Below, one piece after another: positions 17,472 through 26,751 of a stretch of DNA of 64,000 nucleotides. The stretch is from DATAEE01 sp963725145 (GTDB taxonomy: Bacteria > Acidobacteriota > Vicinamibacteria > Vicinamibacterales > 2-12-FULL-66-21), in assembly GCA_963725145.1 (NCBI GenBank), contig CAVRXL010000013.1, forward strand, positions 1,426,001-1,490,000. Reading direction: 5' to 3'. Within the stretch, counting starts at the first letter, position 1. Each line of letters begins with the position of its first letter. The position numbers were made by a program, and so were the translations under genes. Under the pieces are notes generated by a model that saw only the letters and a list, made by a program, of their open reading frames with translations, ran no database searches and was not told where the DNA came from.

Positions 17472-19943
17472 ATGAGCTCGTTTCTTCGGGATCTGCGCCA
17501 CGGCGCGCGGCAGTTGATCAGGAGACCCGGATTCTCCGCGGCCGCCATCGCGTCGCTGGCTCTCGGCATCGGCCTCAACACCACCCTTTTCAGCGTCGTC
17601 AACGGCGTGCTGCTCCGAAACAGCCCGATATCGCAGCCCGACCGGCTCGTCGAGATTTACACGGGCCTCACGGACGATTTTCCTCAGCTCACGACTTCGT
17701 ACCTGGACTACGTCGACGTCCGGAGAGAGGCGAGTGCCCTGAAGGGAATCGCGGCCAGCGCGTACGTCCGTGGAATCCTCTCGAGCGAGCCGCCCGCTCT
17801 CGTGACGGGCGAGGTCGTTTCTTCCGACTACTTCGACGTGCTGGGGATCCGTCTCCCGGCCGGTCGCGTCTTTCGCGACGACGAGAACGCCGTGCCCGGC
17901 GCCGTCCCGGTCGTCGTGCTCAGTCACGGCCTCTGGCAGCGCCGGTTCGGCGGACGCGCTGACGTGATCGGCGAGACGATCGAGCTGTCAGGCTTCGCCT
18001 ACACGATCGTCGGCATCGGCCCACCCAGCTTCAGCGGCACGATCCCGGGCATTCCGACCGACTTCTGGGCGCCGCTGATGATGGTGGATCGCTTCGAGTT
18101 CGCCGGCGTGCAGGCGTCTTCCGACGATGATCCAGGCAAGACCCGGCTCGAGCGCCGCGGGACGCGATGGCTGTTCCTGAAGGGCCGGCTCGCGGACGGG
18201 AGACGGATCGAAGACGCGCGCGCGCAGATCGAGACGATCTTCGCGCGGCTTCGCACGGCTTACCCGGTGACCAACGACAAAGTGACGGTCAGCGTCCTGC
18301 CGGCGTCGAACATCCGGTTCCATCCGATGCTCGACGGCTACGTCAAGGCGGCCAGCGCGGCGCTTCTCGGGGCCGTCAGCCTGGTGCTCCTGATTGCGTG
18401 CGCCAACGTGGCCAACATGCTGCTCGCGCGCGGCGCGGCGCGCCGGCGCGAGCTCGCGATTCGGACCGCCATCGGCGCCAGCCGCGCGCGCATCGTGCGG
18501 CAGCTGCTCAGCGAAGGGTTCGTTCTCGCGGCAGCCGGCGGCGCGCTCGGCACGCTCATCGCGTGGTGGGCGGGACGCGCGATTGCCGGGTTCGGCACCG
18601 ACGTGCTGCCCATCCCGGTCAGCTTCGACTTTTCACTCGACGGGACGGTCCTGACGTTTGCGCTGGGCGCCTCGATCGCGACGGCGCTTCTGTTCGGCAT
18701 CGCCCCCGCATGGTCGGCGTCGAAGCTGGAGCTCGTGCCTGCGCTCAAGGCGTCGATGGAGGGGGAGAGCCGGCGGCGCGTGACGCTCAGCAACATTCTC
18801 GTCGTAGGCCAGCTCTCGCTGTCGCTCGTACTCCTCGTCGCGGGCGCCTTGCTCGCCCGGGGATTGGTGAGCGCGAATGCGACCGATCTCGGCTACGACC
18901 CGCGCCCGGTGTCGCTGCTGTCGTTCAACCTGCAGATGAACGGCTACGACGCCGGTCGTGCGACGGCGTTCCGGGAGCGCGCGCTCAGAGCTCTTCGAGC
19001 GCTGCCGGGCGTCACCGCCGTCTCGACGGCGTCCCGGCTGCCGTTGTCGCCAGACATCAACATGGACGGCATCCTCGTACAGGGCCATCACGCGCCCGGG
19101 GATGACGGAACCCTCGTGGACGCGGCGGCGATCGGCGCCGACTATTTCAGCGTAGTAGGCGTGCCTCTCGTCGCGGGCCGCGCGTTTACGGAAGACGACA
19201 TCAGGCAGAAGCGCAAAGTCGCGATCGTCAACGAGACGTTGGCGCGGCAGTACTGGCCGGATGGCTCGGCGGTTGGACGACAGATCTACACAGGTACGTT
19301 TTCATCGGCGCCATTCGAGATCGTCGGCGTGGCACGGGACCATAAGGTCCGGTCGGTCGGTGAAGATCCGCGTCCATATCTCCACCTGCCGGAAACGCCC
19401 GACGAGCAGATCACCTTCATTGCGCGGACCGTGACGCCCGCGGCAGCGGCGCTGCCGATGTTCAGGGAGGCCCTGTGGGCGCTCGAGCCCAATATTCTGT
19501 TCACCGACGACACGACGGCGGAGGAAGTAGCGGCGACGACGGTGGCTCCGACGCGGATTGGCGCGATGGCGCTGGGCGCATTCGGCGCTTTGGCGCTGCT
19601 CCTGGCGGCTGTCGGTTTGTACGGCGTGGTCGCCTATTCGGTGAGCCGGCGAACGCGGGAAGTCGGGATTCGGATCGCGCTTGGCGCCGAGCGGTGGCAG
19701 GTCGTGAGAATGATCCTCGGTCAGGGCGGACGGCTGGCGTTGGCCGGCGTCACCCTTGGCGCGGTGGCGGCGGCCGGTGTAGCTCGCGTGCTCGAGTCAC
19801 TCCTTTACGGTGTCAGCGGGCTCGACCCCGCGGCGTACGGGGCGGCCACTGGAGTGCTGCTGCTCGTCGTCCTGGGGGCGAATCTCGTGCCCGCCGTTGC
19901 GGCGGCGCGGGTCGACCCGGTCCGGGCGCTGCGGAACGAATGA
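17472..19943 (+). CDS. ADOP-type ABC transporter permease (FtsX/MacB-like)
   Basis: 823 residues. The N-terminal block DLRHGARQLIRRPGFSAAA then LALGIGLNTTLFSVVNGVLL is the signature of the Acidobacterial duplicated permease (ADOP) family. Two FtsX units follow, each with a periplasmic MacB-like domain: membrane spans near residues 20-45, 290-315, 345-375, 390-410, 440-460, 695-720, 750 and 780. Motifs LACANVANMLLARGAARRRE and RTREVGIRIALGAE repeat the FtsX pattern. No ATPase gene is adjacent. The substrate is unknown; MacB relatives export peptides or drugs. The family is strongly expanded in Acidobacteriota, supporting the host assignment. Confidence 0.93.
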   Translation: MSSFLRDLRHGARQLIRRPGFSAAAIASLALGIGLNTTLFSVVNGVLLRNSPISQPDRLVEIYTGLTDDFPQLTTSYLDYVDVRREASALKGIAASAYVRGILSSEPPALVTGEVVSSDYFDVLGIRLPAGRVFRDDENAVPGAVPVVVLSHGLWQRRFGGRADVIGETIELSGFAYTIVGIGPPSFSGTIPGIPTDFWAPLMMVDRFEFAGVQASSDDDPGKTRLERRGTRWLFLKGRLADGRRIEDARAQIETIFARLRTAYPVTNDKVTVSVLPASNIRFHPMLDGYVKAASAALLGAVSLVLLIACANVANMLLARGAARRRELAIRTAIGASRARIVRQLLSEGFVLAAAGGALGTLIAWWAGRAIAGFGTDVLPIPVSFDFSLDGTVLTFALGASIATALLFGIAPAWSASKLELVPALKASMEGESRRRVTLSNILVVGQLSLSLVLLVAGALLARGLVSANATDLGYDPRPVSLLSFNLQMNGYDAGRATAFRERALRALRALPGVTAVSTASRLPLSPDINMDGILVQGHHAPGDDGTLVDAAAIGADYFSVVGVPLVAGRAFTEDDIRQKRKVAIVNETLARQYWPDGSAVGRQIYTGTFSSAPFEIVGVARDHKVRSVGEDPRPYLHLPETPDEQITFIARTVTPAAAALPMFREALWALEPNILFTDDTTAEEVAATTVAPTRIGAMALGAFGALALLLAAVGLYGVVAYSVSRRTREVGIRIALGAERWQVVRMILGQGGRLALAGVTLGAVAAAGVARVLESLLYGVSGLDPAAYGAATGVLLLVVLGANLVPAVAAARVDPVRALRNE

Positions 19944-19955
19944 GTCAACGCGCCG

Positions 19956-20873
19956 TCACGACCCGCTCACCGCGATGAGCTTGCGCAGCTGCTTCAGGTG
20001 CTCCGGTACCGCCCGCCGCGGATCTTCCGCCGCCTCGTACTCCAGTGTGACAAATCCGCGATAGTTGACGCCGCGAAGGATGGAGATGATGCGGGCGAAG
20101 TCGGCCGGCTGCCTCGGCCCGTTGTTCACCGAGACTTCGGTTTTCACCTGCACGACGACGGCGTAGGGCGCGGCCTGCGCGAGCTCGGCGTAGGGATCCG
20201 CACCGCGAAAGTTTCCGGTGTCGAGGTTCACGCCGAACCAGTCCGACTTGACCTCACGGACGATCGCCAGCAGCTGCTCGGGGGTCGTGACGATGCCGCC
20301 ATGGTTCTCGAGCGCGAGGATGACGCCGCGGCTTCCCGCGTGCTCGCAGGCCCGGTGGATGGCGTCCACGCTCCACCGGCGCGCATCTGCCTCCGACGTT
20401 CCCTTCTGCAGATCGCCGGCGAAGATCCGGATGCTCGGCGCGTGCAGCTCCGCCGCCAGATCCACCCAGCGCTTCACGTGGTCGATCTCCTTGTCGAGCT
20501 CAGGCCCCGGCCGGTGCGTGAAGGTATTGCGCACCGCAGTGCCCGAGATCGCAAGACCCTGGAGGAAGGCGTGCCGGCGCAGCATCCTGCAGTAGGCGGG
20601 GGTTGGCGGGTCGGGAAAGTAATAAGAGGTCGGCTCGACCGCCTCGAGGTCGTAGGTGGAGGCCAGGTCGACGAAGTCGTCCAGCGTCATCGACTTCTTC
20701 GCCCCAGCGAGCGAGTCCCGGAAGGAATAGGCGGCAAGGCTCAGCTTCATCGACGGCCCGCCCGTTCGCTTGACCGGGTCGGCGGCGGCGTGACCCGCGG
20801 TCCGGCCGGGGATTGCAGAAAAGGCCGCGGTCGCTGCCGCGGTGTGCAAGAACGCGCGACGTGAGACTGTCAT
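19956..20873 (-). CDS. Tat-exported sugar phosphate isomerase/epimerase family protein
   Basis: 305 residues. A twin-arginine signal (VSRRAFLHTAAATAAF) precedes an AP endonuclease 2/xylose isomerase-like TIM barrel: LAAYSFRDSL, EVVEP-type strand LEAVEPTSYYF, RIFAGDLQKG, VILALENHGG, FGVNLDTGNF and VVQVKTEV. The Glu, His and Asp positions in ALENHGG and LDTGNF are the usual metal ligands of the family. It would act on a sugar in the periplasm. AGGAGCC precedes the ATG. It is divergent from the exported Gfo/Idh gene 136 bp away; such pairs are common in sugar catabolism loci. Confidence 0.88.
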   Translation of the reverse strand: MTVSRRAFLHTAAATAAFSAIPGRTAGHAAADPVKRTGGPSMKLSLAAYSFRDSLAGAKKSMTLDDFVDLASTYDLEAVEPTSYYFPDPPTPAYCRMLRRHAFLQGLAISGTAVRNTFTHRPGPELDKEIDHVKRWVDLAAELHAPSIRIFAGDLQKGTSEADARRWSVDAIHRACEHAGSRGVILALENHGGIVTTPEQLLAIVREVKSDWFGVNLDTGNFRGADPYAELAQAAPYAVVVQVKTEVSVNNGPRQPADFARIISILRGVNYRGFVTLEYEAAEDPRRAVPEHLKQLRKLIAVSGS

Positions 20874-20930
20874 TTCTCGGCTCCTGGCAGGCGCAGCATA
20901 CCCCGGAACGAAGCGCTGTTGCGCCGTGGT

Positions 20931-20948
20931 ACGAGGCTTCAGCCTCGT
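20931..20948. repeat. Dispersed palindrome ACGAGGCT-TC-AGCCTCGT
   Basis: Perfect 8-bp inverted repeat with a two-base centre, preceded by GTGGT. The same palindrome occurs at 48893-48910, and a sister form (ACGACCCT arms) at 24636 and 48863. It lies in the divergent spacer between the isomerase and Gfo/Idh genes. Confidence 0.7.
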
Positions 20949-21009
20949 CCCGCAGAACGTGCTAGGATGCGGGCGGCCCTGACGCGTTCATCAGGCAGAG
21001 GAGGTCCAC

Positions 21010-22479
21010 GTGGCGCTCGACAGCAAAAAGAACGGCATCTCCCGCCGCGACTTCACGGCGCGCGTCGGGGCGGCCGCGGCGGGCGTAGCGGTCGGCGGCG
21101 AGCTGTTCGGCCCGTGGGCGCACGCGGCGTCAGCCCGGCGCGTGATCGGCGCCAACGGCCGCGTCATCATCGCCAGCATCGGCGTTCGCGGCCAGGGCAA
21201 CTCGCTGAAGCGAGGGTTCGCGCGTCTCAAGAACGTCGAGGTGAAGACCCTCTGTGACGTGGATGCGAACCTGGCGCCCGAACGAATCAACGACGCGAGG
21301 CTCTTGCAGGACGTCCCCGAGTTCAAGCCCGGATTCGTCCAGGATTTCCGGCGCGCGCTCGACGACAAGGACATCGACGCCGTCGTCATCGCGACGCCGA
21401 ATCACTGGCACGCCCTGGCAACGGTCTGGGCGCTGCAGGCCGGCAAGCACGTCTACGTCGAAAAGCCCTCGTCGCATACGGTCTGGGAAGGGCGACGCAT
21501 GGTGGAGGCGGCGGCCCGATATAACAAGCTCGTCCAGGTCGGCACCATGAACCGCAGCCGCCCTGCAGTGGTGCAGGCGATCAAGTTCCTCCACGAGGGG
21601 GGCATCGGGCCGGTGTACATGGCGCGCGGTCTCTGCTTCAAGCCGCGCCCGGGAATCGGGAAGTACCCAGATGGACCGATGGCGCCAGGCGAGACATACC
21701 GGCTGACGATCTCCGCGACGAGCGACGAGCCGACCTACGACGCGCAGTATCTCTCCAAGGTGGACTACGACTTGTGGCTGGGACCGGCCCCGAAGCGGCC
21801 GTTCAACCGCAATCGCTTCCACTACAACTGGCACTGGCACTGGGACTACGGCAACGGCGACACCGGCAACCAGGGTCCGCACCAGTTCGATATCGCGCGC
21901 TGGGGGCTGCGCAAGCAGGAGCACCCGGTGAAGATCAGCTCGATGGGCGGCTACTTCGGGCCCGAGGCCTCGCAGGAGACGCCCGATACGCAGACGACGA
22001 TGTTCGAGTACGCGGACGGCGCCGTTCTCGAGTTCGCGACGCGCGGCGAGTTCACGAACGACGAGGGCACTCAGCGTATCGGAAACCTCTTCTACGGATC
22101 GAAGGGCTGGCTGTGGATCGACGGCGACGGCCGCTCCTGGCAGTCGTACATGGGGCCCAAGAACGAGAAGGGACCGGGCACCGAGGCGCCCGCGACGGGC
22201 ACCGGCAGCGATCCGCTCGTGCTGACGAGCAGCGAGTCTCCGCACCTCCAGAACTTCGTCGACGCGATCCGCGCGGGGGACCCGAAGATGCTCGCGTGCG
22301 ACGGGCTCGAGGGGCATCTCTCCTCGGCGCTTCCGCACCTCGCAAACATCTCCTATCGCGTCGGCCACTCACTGGTGTTCGACGGCAAGTCGGAGACGTT
22401 CGTGGATGACAAGAAGGCCGACCGTCTCCTGACGCGCGAGTACCGCAAAGGCTTCGAGATTCCGAAATCGTCGTCGTAG
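21010..22479 (+). CDS. Tat-exported Gfo/Idh/MocA oxidoreductase
   Basis: 489 residues from a GTG start with AGGAGGT just upstream. Tat signal ISRRDFTARVGAAAAGVAV. The Rossmann domain begins IIASIGVRGQGNS (family GxxGxG variant), then VVIATPNHWHALAT and the signature VYVEKPSSHT containing the catalytic EKP Lys. The C-terminal domain has the His-rich stretch NWHWHWDYGNGDTGNQGPHQ, the metal-like region of the exported glycoside-oxidoreductase subgroup. It would be a periplasmic NAD-dependent or bound-cofactor sugar oxidoreductase. It is divergent from the isomerase; a DUF1080 hydrolase that could act on 3-keto sugars lies at 30 kb. Confidence 0.92.
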   Translation: MALDSKKNGISRRDFTARVGAAAAGVAVGGELFGPWAHAASARRVIGANGRVIIASIGVRGQGNSLKRGFARLKNVEVKTLCDVDANLAPERINDARLLQDVPEFKPGFVQDFRRALDDKDIDAVVIATPNHWHALATVWALQAGKHVYVEKPSSHTVWEGRRMVEAAARYNKLVQVGTMNRSRPAVVQAIKFLHEGGIGPVYMARGLCFKPRPGIGKYPDGPMAPGETYRLTISATSDEPTYDAQYLSKVDYDLWLGPAPKRPFNRNRFHYNWHWHWDYGNGDTGNQGPHQFDIARWGLRKQEHPVKISSMGGYFGPEASQETPDTQTTMFEYADGAVLEFATRGEFTNDEGTQRIGNLFYGSKGWLWIDGDGRSWQSYMGPKNEKGPGTEAPATGTGSDPLVLTSSESPHLQNFVDAIRAGDPKMLACDGLEGHLSSALPHLANISYRVGHSLVFDGKSETFVDDKKADRLLTREYRKGFEIPKSSS

Positions 22480-22523
22480 GGGCGGCTGCCGCCTTACGGC
22501 GCGATGGCCGCGTCCCCTAATTG

Positions 22524-22543
22524 CCTGCGTCGCTTGACGCAGG
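22524..22543 (+). terminator. Hairpin after the Gfo/Idh gene
   Basis: Perfect 8-bp stem (CCTGCGTC and GACGCAGG) with a GCTT loop, 45 bp after the stop. There is no T tract, so it may slow RNA decay rather than terminate transcription. Confidence 0.4.
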
Positions 22544-22642
22544 GGCGGCGTTGCGCGTAGTGTCTTGTTCCCCCCGCATGCAATTTCCCAAGCACTGTCC
22601 GGACCGCTGCGTCCGCTCGTTTAGTGACAGGGAGGAGCCCCT

Positions 22643-24046
22643 ATGAGACTGAGACCCCTGCTGCGAATGTCAGCCCTGGTCGTGATCGGTTCTCTCGCGG
22701 CGGCAGGACCCGCGCTCGCCGACGCCTTAACCCATTGGAACAACATCGCGCAGGCCGCCATACCGACCGGCCGGCCCGGGCCAATCGGCGTCATCGATTC
22801 AGCCCTCATTCAGGCTGCGGTCTATGACGCCGTCCAGTCGATTGAACGAGATTTCAAGCCGTACCACAAACGGATCAGGGGGGCTGACGGATCGGCCGAT
22901 GCGGCCGCCGCCGCGGCTGCGCATGGCGTGCTGGTCGGGCTCTATCCGTTGAAGGCTCCGACGGTAGAACCGTGCACGCTGGGCTTGTGCCTCGATAAGG
23001 CTCTGGCCGACTACCTGACCGCCAATAACCTGACAGGCGATCCGGGGATAGCGGTTGGTGAGGAGATTGCCGCCGCGTTTCTGCTGCTGTATCGGGCGGC
23101 ACCGGCCAGCCCGGTGCCGTTCAACGGCTGCGACGACGAGGCGGATGGGTGTCAGGCCGGCGAGTGGCGTCCGACGGAAAACCACATTGGGAGTCCGCCG
23201 CCGCCTAAAGCGTCAATGTTTGCGCCATGGGCCGGCGAGCTCGAGCCATACACCTTGATTAGCGGCACGCAATTTCGCGCTCCAGGGCAACCCAGGTTGA
23301 CGAGCGGCCGATACCGCCGGAACTACAACGAGGTGAAGGCCCTCGGGTCTCTGGCGAACCTGCCGTGCGTCGACTGCGGCCGCTTCGAGGGCGTCAACCG
23401 CACCGCCGATCAGACGACCCATGCGTACTTCTTTTCGGAGAACTTCCTCGCGCAATACCATCGCGTCCTGCGCGCGCTTTCAGAAGCAAAAAGCCTCAGC
23501 ATCTCCGATAACTCGCGTCTGTATGCACTTGCCAACCTGGCGATGGCGGACGCCTTCATCTCTGCCTGGGACAGCAAGCGCCACTTCAATTTCTGGCGTC
23601 CGATCACGGCGGTCCAGGAAGGGGACGATGACGGCAACCGGCACACGGCAGGCGATACGACCTGGCTGTCACTTATCAACACGCCTCCTTATCCCGACTA
23701 CACGTCGGGCGCCAACAACCTCACGGGCGCCTTTACGCGCACCCTTCGGCTCTACCTTGGAAAGGACAAGCTCAACTTCACGGTGACCAGCAACGCTCCG
23801 CAGCTGGGAGCTCCAGACGACCCGAGACGTACGCGAAACTACACGCGCATCTCCGATCTCGCCGACGATGTCGTCGAAGCGCGGATCCTGCTCGGCATCC
23901 ACTTCCGCTTCGCGGATGTCGACGCACGAAGACAAGGGGAGAGCGTGGCGGATTGGGCGTTCAAGCACTTCCTGCAGCCGAATCACAAGAAACACCACCG
24001 TCACGGCCGCCACCACTGGGACGGGGATGACTGCGACAGGAATTAG
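22643..24046 (+). CDS. Vanadium-dependent haloperoxidase/PAP2 superfamily protein
   Basis: 467 residues with a signal peptide (LVVIGSLAAAGPALADA). The PAP2 helical bundle has the oxyanion-binding Lys-Arg pair in KRHFNFWRPITA (K-x6-RP) and the third motif as RILLGIHFRFADVD, whose His would bind vanadate covalently. The second motif, normally PSGH, reads YPDYTSGANNLTG: the acid-base His is replaced by Ala, so haloperoxidase or phosphatase chemistry is uncertain. It ends in a His-rich tail (NHKKHHRHGRHHWDGDD). GGGAGGAG precedes the ATG. It is convergent with the PagL-like gene 3 bp away. Confidence 0.87.
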   Translation: MRLRPLLRMSALVVIGSLAAAGPALADALTHWNNIAQAAIPTGRPGPIGVIDSALIQAAVYDAVQSIERDFKPYHKRIRGADGSADAAAAAAAHGVLVGLYPLKAPTVEPCTLGLCLDKALADYLTANNLTGDPGIAVGEEIAAAFLLLYRAAPASPVPFNGCDDEADGCQAGEWRPTENHIGSPPPPKASMFAPWAGELEPYTLISGTQFRAPGQPRLTSGRYRRNYNEVKALGSLANLPCVDCGRFEGVNRTADQTTHAYFFSENFLAQYHRVLRALSEAKSLSISDNSRLYALANLAMADAFISAWDSKRHFNFWRPITAVQEGDDDGNRHTAGDTTWLSLINTPPYPDYTSGANNLTGAFTRTLRLYLGKDKLNFTVTSNAPQLGAPDDPRRTRNYTRISDLADDVVEARILLGIHFRFADVDARRQGESVADWAFKHFLQPNHKKHHRHGRHHWDGDDCDRN

Positions 24047-24049
24047 TGC

Positions 24050-24673
24050 TTACCGCATGACGGACACGCCAACGTAGATCATGTGCGTGTCCACGGCGGG
24101 GCTTGGAAGACTTGGGGACCCGTTCGAGATGTGCTGGAACCGGTAGCCGGTGACGAGCGCACGTCCGGACGGGTTCCCGATCCTCACACCCAGTCCGATC
24201 TGCTCGCTGAAATTGCGCCCGACACGGTCTGTCGAAGGCGTGTCCCAGTCGATCAACATCAGCCCGGCAGACAGCTCCGCAAAGGGCCGCACGCTTTTCC
24301 ATCCGGCGAAGCTCCAGCGGCACACGGGAGAAATCCCGACGCCCCAGAACTCTTCCGGCCCCCGGACGACGATCGGCATCACCTGCGCGAGCAGCTCGAA
24401 CTGCCCTGACAGCGGACCGGAGCCCAGCTTTCCGCTCATGATGCGGCCGACCTCGATCGCGGCGAGCGACAAGCGGCGGTCGCTTCTGGCGGCGAGCAGG
24501 TCCACCGGGAGCGCGCCGCCGGCGATCACGCTCCAGTCAATCGACCCTTTCCTGTAGACGGAGGGCTGCGCGGCGCCCAGCGGCTGCGCCGCGCTCGTGT
24601 CTGGCGTGAGCAGGAGAAGTGCGAGGATGGCCACGACGACCCTGAAGGGTCGTGCCACAAGGTCGCCGTTCAT
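24050..24673 (-). CDS. PagL-like lipid A deacylase/acyloxyacyl hydrolase
   Basis: 207 residues with a signal peptide (RVVVAILALLLLTPDTSAAQ), then an outer-membrane barrel. The PagL active-site motif is present as FQHISNGS, holding the catalytic His and Ser, and the chain ends YVGVSVMR. Members remove the 3-O acyl chain of lipid A in the outer membrane; substrate here is inferred. ATG 24673 overlaps the stop of the ATP-grasp gene (ATGA), so the two are translationally coupled. The codons for the signal peptide contain a perfect dispersed palindrome. Confidence 0.85.
   Translation of the reverse strand: MNGDLVARPFRVVVAILALLLLTPDTSAAQPLGAAQPSVYRKGSIDWSVIAGGALPVDLLAARSDRRLSLAAIEVGRIMSGKLGSGPLSGQFELLAQVMPIVVRGPEEFWGVGISPVCRWSFAGWKSVRPFAELSAGLMLIDWDTPSTDRVGRNFSEQIGLGVRIGNPSGRALVTGYRFQHISNGSPSLPSPAVDTHMIYVGVSVMR
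24636..24653. repeat. Dispersed palindrome ACGACCCT-GA-AGGGTCGT inside a coding region
   Basis: Perfect 8-bp inverted repeat, flanked by GCCAC, within codons 7-13 of the PagL-like gene. A sister copy lies at 48863-48880, where it supplies a stop codon. Confidence 0.6.
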
Positions 24674-25953
24674 TCTCTCAGGTAGCCCCAGCTGTGCAGG
24701 CGATCGCTGTCTTCCTCGGACCAGCGGTCGCCGACATCCTCCCGGTAGTACATGTTCGGGATCATGACGTTCCGCACGCGGTTGTACGCCTGTCTCTGCG
24801 CCTGCTTCATCGTGGAGCCGGTGCCGCAGACGATCAGGACGACGCCCGACGTACCGGTGACCACCCATTCGCCGTTGACGTTCTTGACATCCTCGATGTG
24901 AAAGCCCTCACGGCTTACGGTCTTGAATAGAATCACCGCGTCTTTCGAGCTGCTCTCGAACGTCTCCGGGTCGTTGAACGGAAATGGTGGCACGACGACC
25001 CGGACGCCCACTTGGAAGCCGCTGCGGCCGCGGAACCGCGTGAGCGTTCCCTCCGCGAGCTTGTAAAGCAGCTCACCGATCGGCGTGATCAGTCCTTCCT
25101 GCTGGATGCTGATGGTGGGGTAGCCGAACCGCGCCGTGAACTCGAGCGGGTAGATGCCGTTGCTGTTGACGATGCAGTTCACGTCGATGAAGCCGACGTA
25201 GCCTTCGTCGCGCAGCTTCGGCTCCATTTTCTTGAGCGTGGAGCCGAAGATCCTGTTGGGCTCGCTCCAGAACATCGACGTCCCCATCTCACCCGTCGAG
25301 GGGCCGATGTCGCCGGGGAAGAGCTTCTTGTGCTCGAAGTTCACGCAGATGGGATAGACGAACTCCTTCCCGTTGAAGAAGGCGCCCGCCGCGACTTCCA
25401 CGCCCATGATGCGCCGCTGAAGCTGAAACTCCTTGATGCGATGCGAGAGCGCCGCCTTGTAGTCGCCGAGGACCTGGATGACGTCGTGGCCATCTTCCTC
25501 CTCACCGACGAACAGAAGACGCTTGTAGTTCTGCGCTTCGCCGCTCGGCTTGATGACGTACCGCCCCGGGTTCGCTTTCACGAAGGTCACCGCCTCGTCG
25601 AACGACGTGAAGTTCTCCTGCGGGATGATCGACACGCCGGCGTTTTTCAGCTCCTGCTGGCCGAACGCCCGGTCGTCTTCCAACCGATCCGTGTACGGCG
25701 TCCCGCCGACGACACGCTTGCCAGCCTGACGCAGCCGCTGCGCGTGCGTGCCCTGCCCGAGCACGTCGTCGAAGACGATCAGGTCGGCCCAGTCCACGTC
25801 CCGCTCCCAGTCGTCGGTCTTCGGAACGAATCCGTCCGCGATTTCCTTCTCGCCCGGGTCGTTGATGTAGAACCTGACCTCGTGGCCTTCTTTGACCACT
25901 TCCCACGCGATGTCCGCGATCAGGCCGTCGAGGGAGACGAAGAGGTACTTCAT
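24670..25953 (-). CDS. PurD-like ATP-grasp enzyme (GAR-synthetase family)
   Basis: 427 residues. The N-domain starts MKYLFVSLDGLIADIAWEV (glycinamide ribonucleotide synthetase-like) and an ATP-grasp fold follows: RYVIKPSGEAQNYKRLLFVG for the nucleotide-binding Lys and loop, GVEVAAGAFFNG, and FIDVNCIVNSNGIYPLEFTARFGYP with the metal-binding Glu and Asn region. The C-terminal part resembles the PurD C-domain. Because the sequence departs from standard PurD (for example VCGTGSTMKQAQRQAYN), it may be a divergent ligase rather than the purine enzyme. It is first in a coupled pair with the PagL-like gene. No clear ribosome binding site. Confidence 0.75.
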   Translation of the reverse strand: MKYLFVSLDGLIADIAWEVVKEGHEVRFYINDPGEKEIADGFVPKTDDWERDVDWADLIVFDDVLGQGTHAQRLRQAGKRVVGGTPYTDRLEDDRAFGQQELKNAGVSIIPQENFTSFDEAVTFVKANPGRYVIKPSGEAQNYKRLLFVGEEEDGHDVIQVLGDYKAALSHRIKEFQLQRRIMGVEVAAGAFFNGKEFVYPICVNFEHKKLFPGDIGPSTGEMGTSMFWSEPNRIFGSTLKKMEPKLRDEGYVGFIDVNCIVNSNGIYPLEFTARFGYPTISIQQEGLITPIGELLYKLAEGTLTRFRGRSGFQVGVRVVVPPFPFNDPETFESSSKDAVILFKTVSREGFHIEDVKNVNGEWVVTGTSGVVLIVCGTGSTMKQAQRQAYNRVRNVMIPNMYYREDVGDRWSEEDSDRLHSWGYLRE

Positions 25954-26046
25954 GGCGGGCGCGAAACGGATTCACGAAGAAGGAAGAGAGGCGTGACCTT
26001 GGGGGTCGAAAGCCCACGCCTTGGGTCTTTGGATCGTCGCGCGCGT

Positions 26047-26662
26047 CTAGTTGTCGTCGTCGGCGACCACTCGAATCGTCGCGCGCATCCACGGATGGAA
26101 GCAGCACTGGAACTGATGGATTCCCTCACCGCTGGCGGTCAGCCTCGCTCTGTCGCCCGGCTCCATCCGAAGGGATGCGGCGCATGCGCGGAGCCATCCC
26201 GACTCCTGCCGGCGGGGGGGGCGGAGGCGGGAAGCCGACGTTGAGCGGCGGAATGAGCCCGCCGCCGAACTGCGCGACCTCGGTGAACGTGTGCGGTCTT
26301 CCGCCGACGTTCCTGACACTGATCCGCTTGCCTTCCTCGATCACGACGTGCGAGGGGTCGTTGCGCCAGGACGGATGGCCTACGAGGAACAGCCCCGGCT
26401 CCACTCCGAATGGCGCCATTGGTTGTCGTACAAGCGGAGATCGTAGGAATGCGTTGAACTCCGCGGCCGTCACGTCGCCGTCCTCCTGCAGGCAGCCGAC
26501 CGGCGCCCAGTTCGGGTCGCTCGGATCGCAATCGTCGACGAGCAGGATCTTCCGGTTTCCTCGGTTGTCATCGTTGTCGTCATCCTGACCGCGCAAGTCC
26601 GGCACGGCGACGACGGCCGCGCCGAGCACGATCAGGCCGAACACCAGTCGTCTTGTCAGCAT
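26047..26662 (-). pseudogene. Frameshifted secreted cupredoxin (plastocyanin-like) protein
   Basis: The reading starts at ATG 26662 (GGAGGA upstream) with signal MLTRRLVFGLIVLGAAVVA. An Asp/Asn-rich stretch and VVIEEGKRISVRNVGGRPHT follow, giving the first copper His. At the run of eight G (26214-26221; poly-C on the coding strand) the frame must shift by one base. The other frame then reads MEPGDRARLTASGEGIHQFQ and CCFHPWMRATIRVVADDDN, containing the Cys-x2-His-x2-Met copper site. Joined, it is a complete type I copper protein of about 204 residues. The homopolymer suggests a sequencing indel or phase variation; real decay is less likely because both halves are well kept. Confidence 0.72.
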
Positions 26663-26751
26663 GGATTCCTCCAGTGGAAATAGCTGAGAGAGGGCGCGAA
26701 TTTTACCACACCGTTGATCCGGTGAGCCGACGAGTTTCGTCCGCTGCGGCT

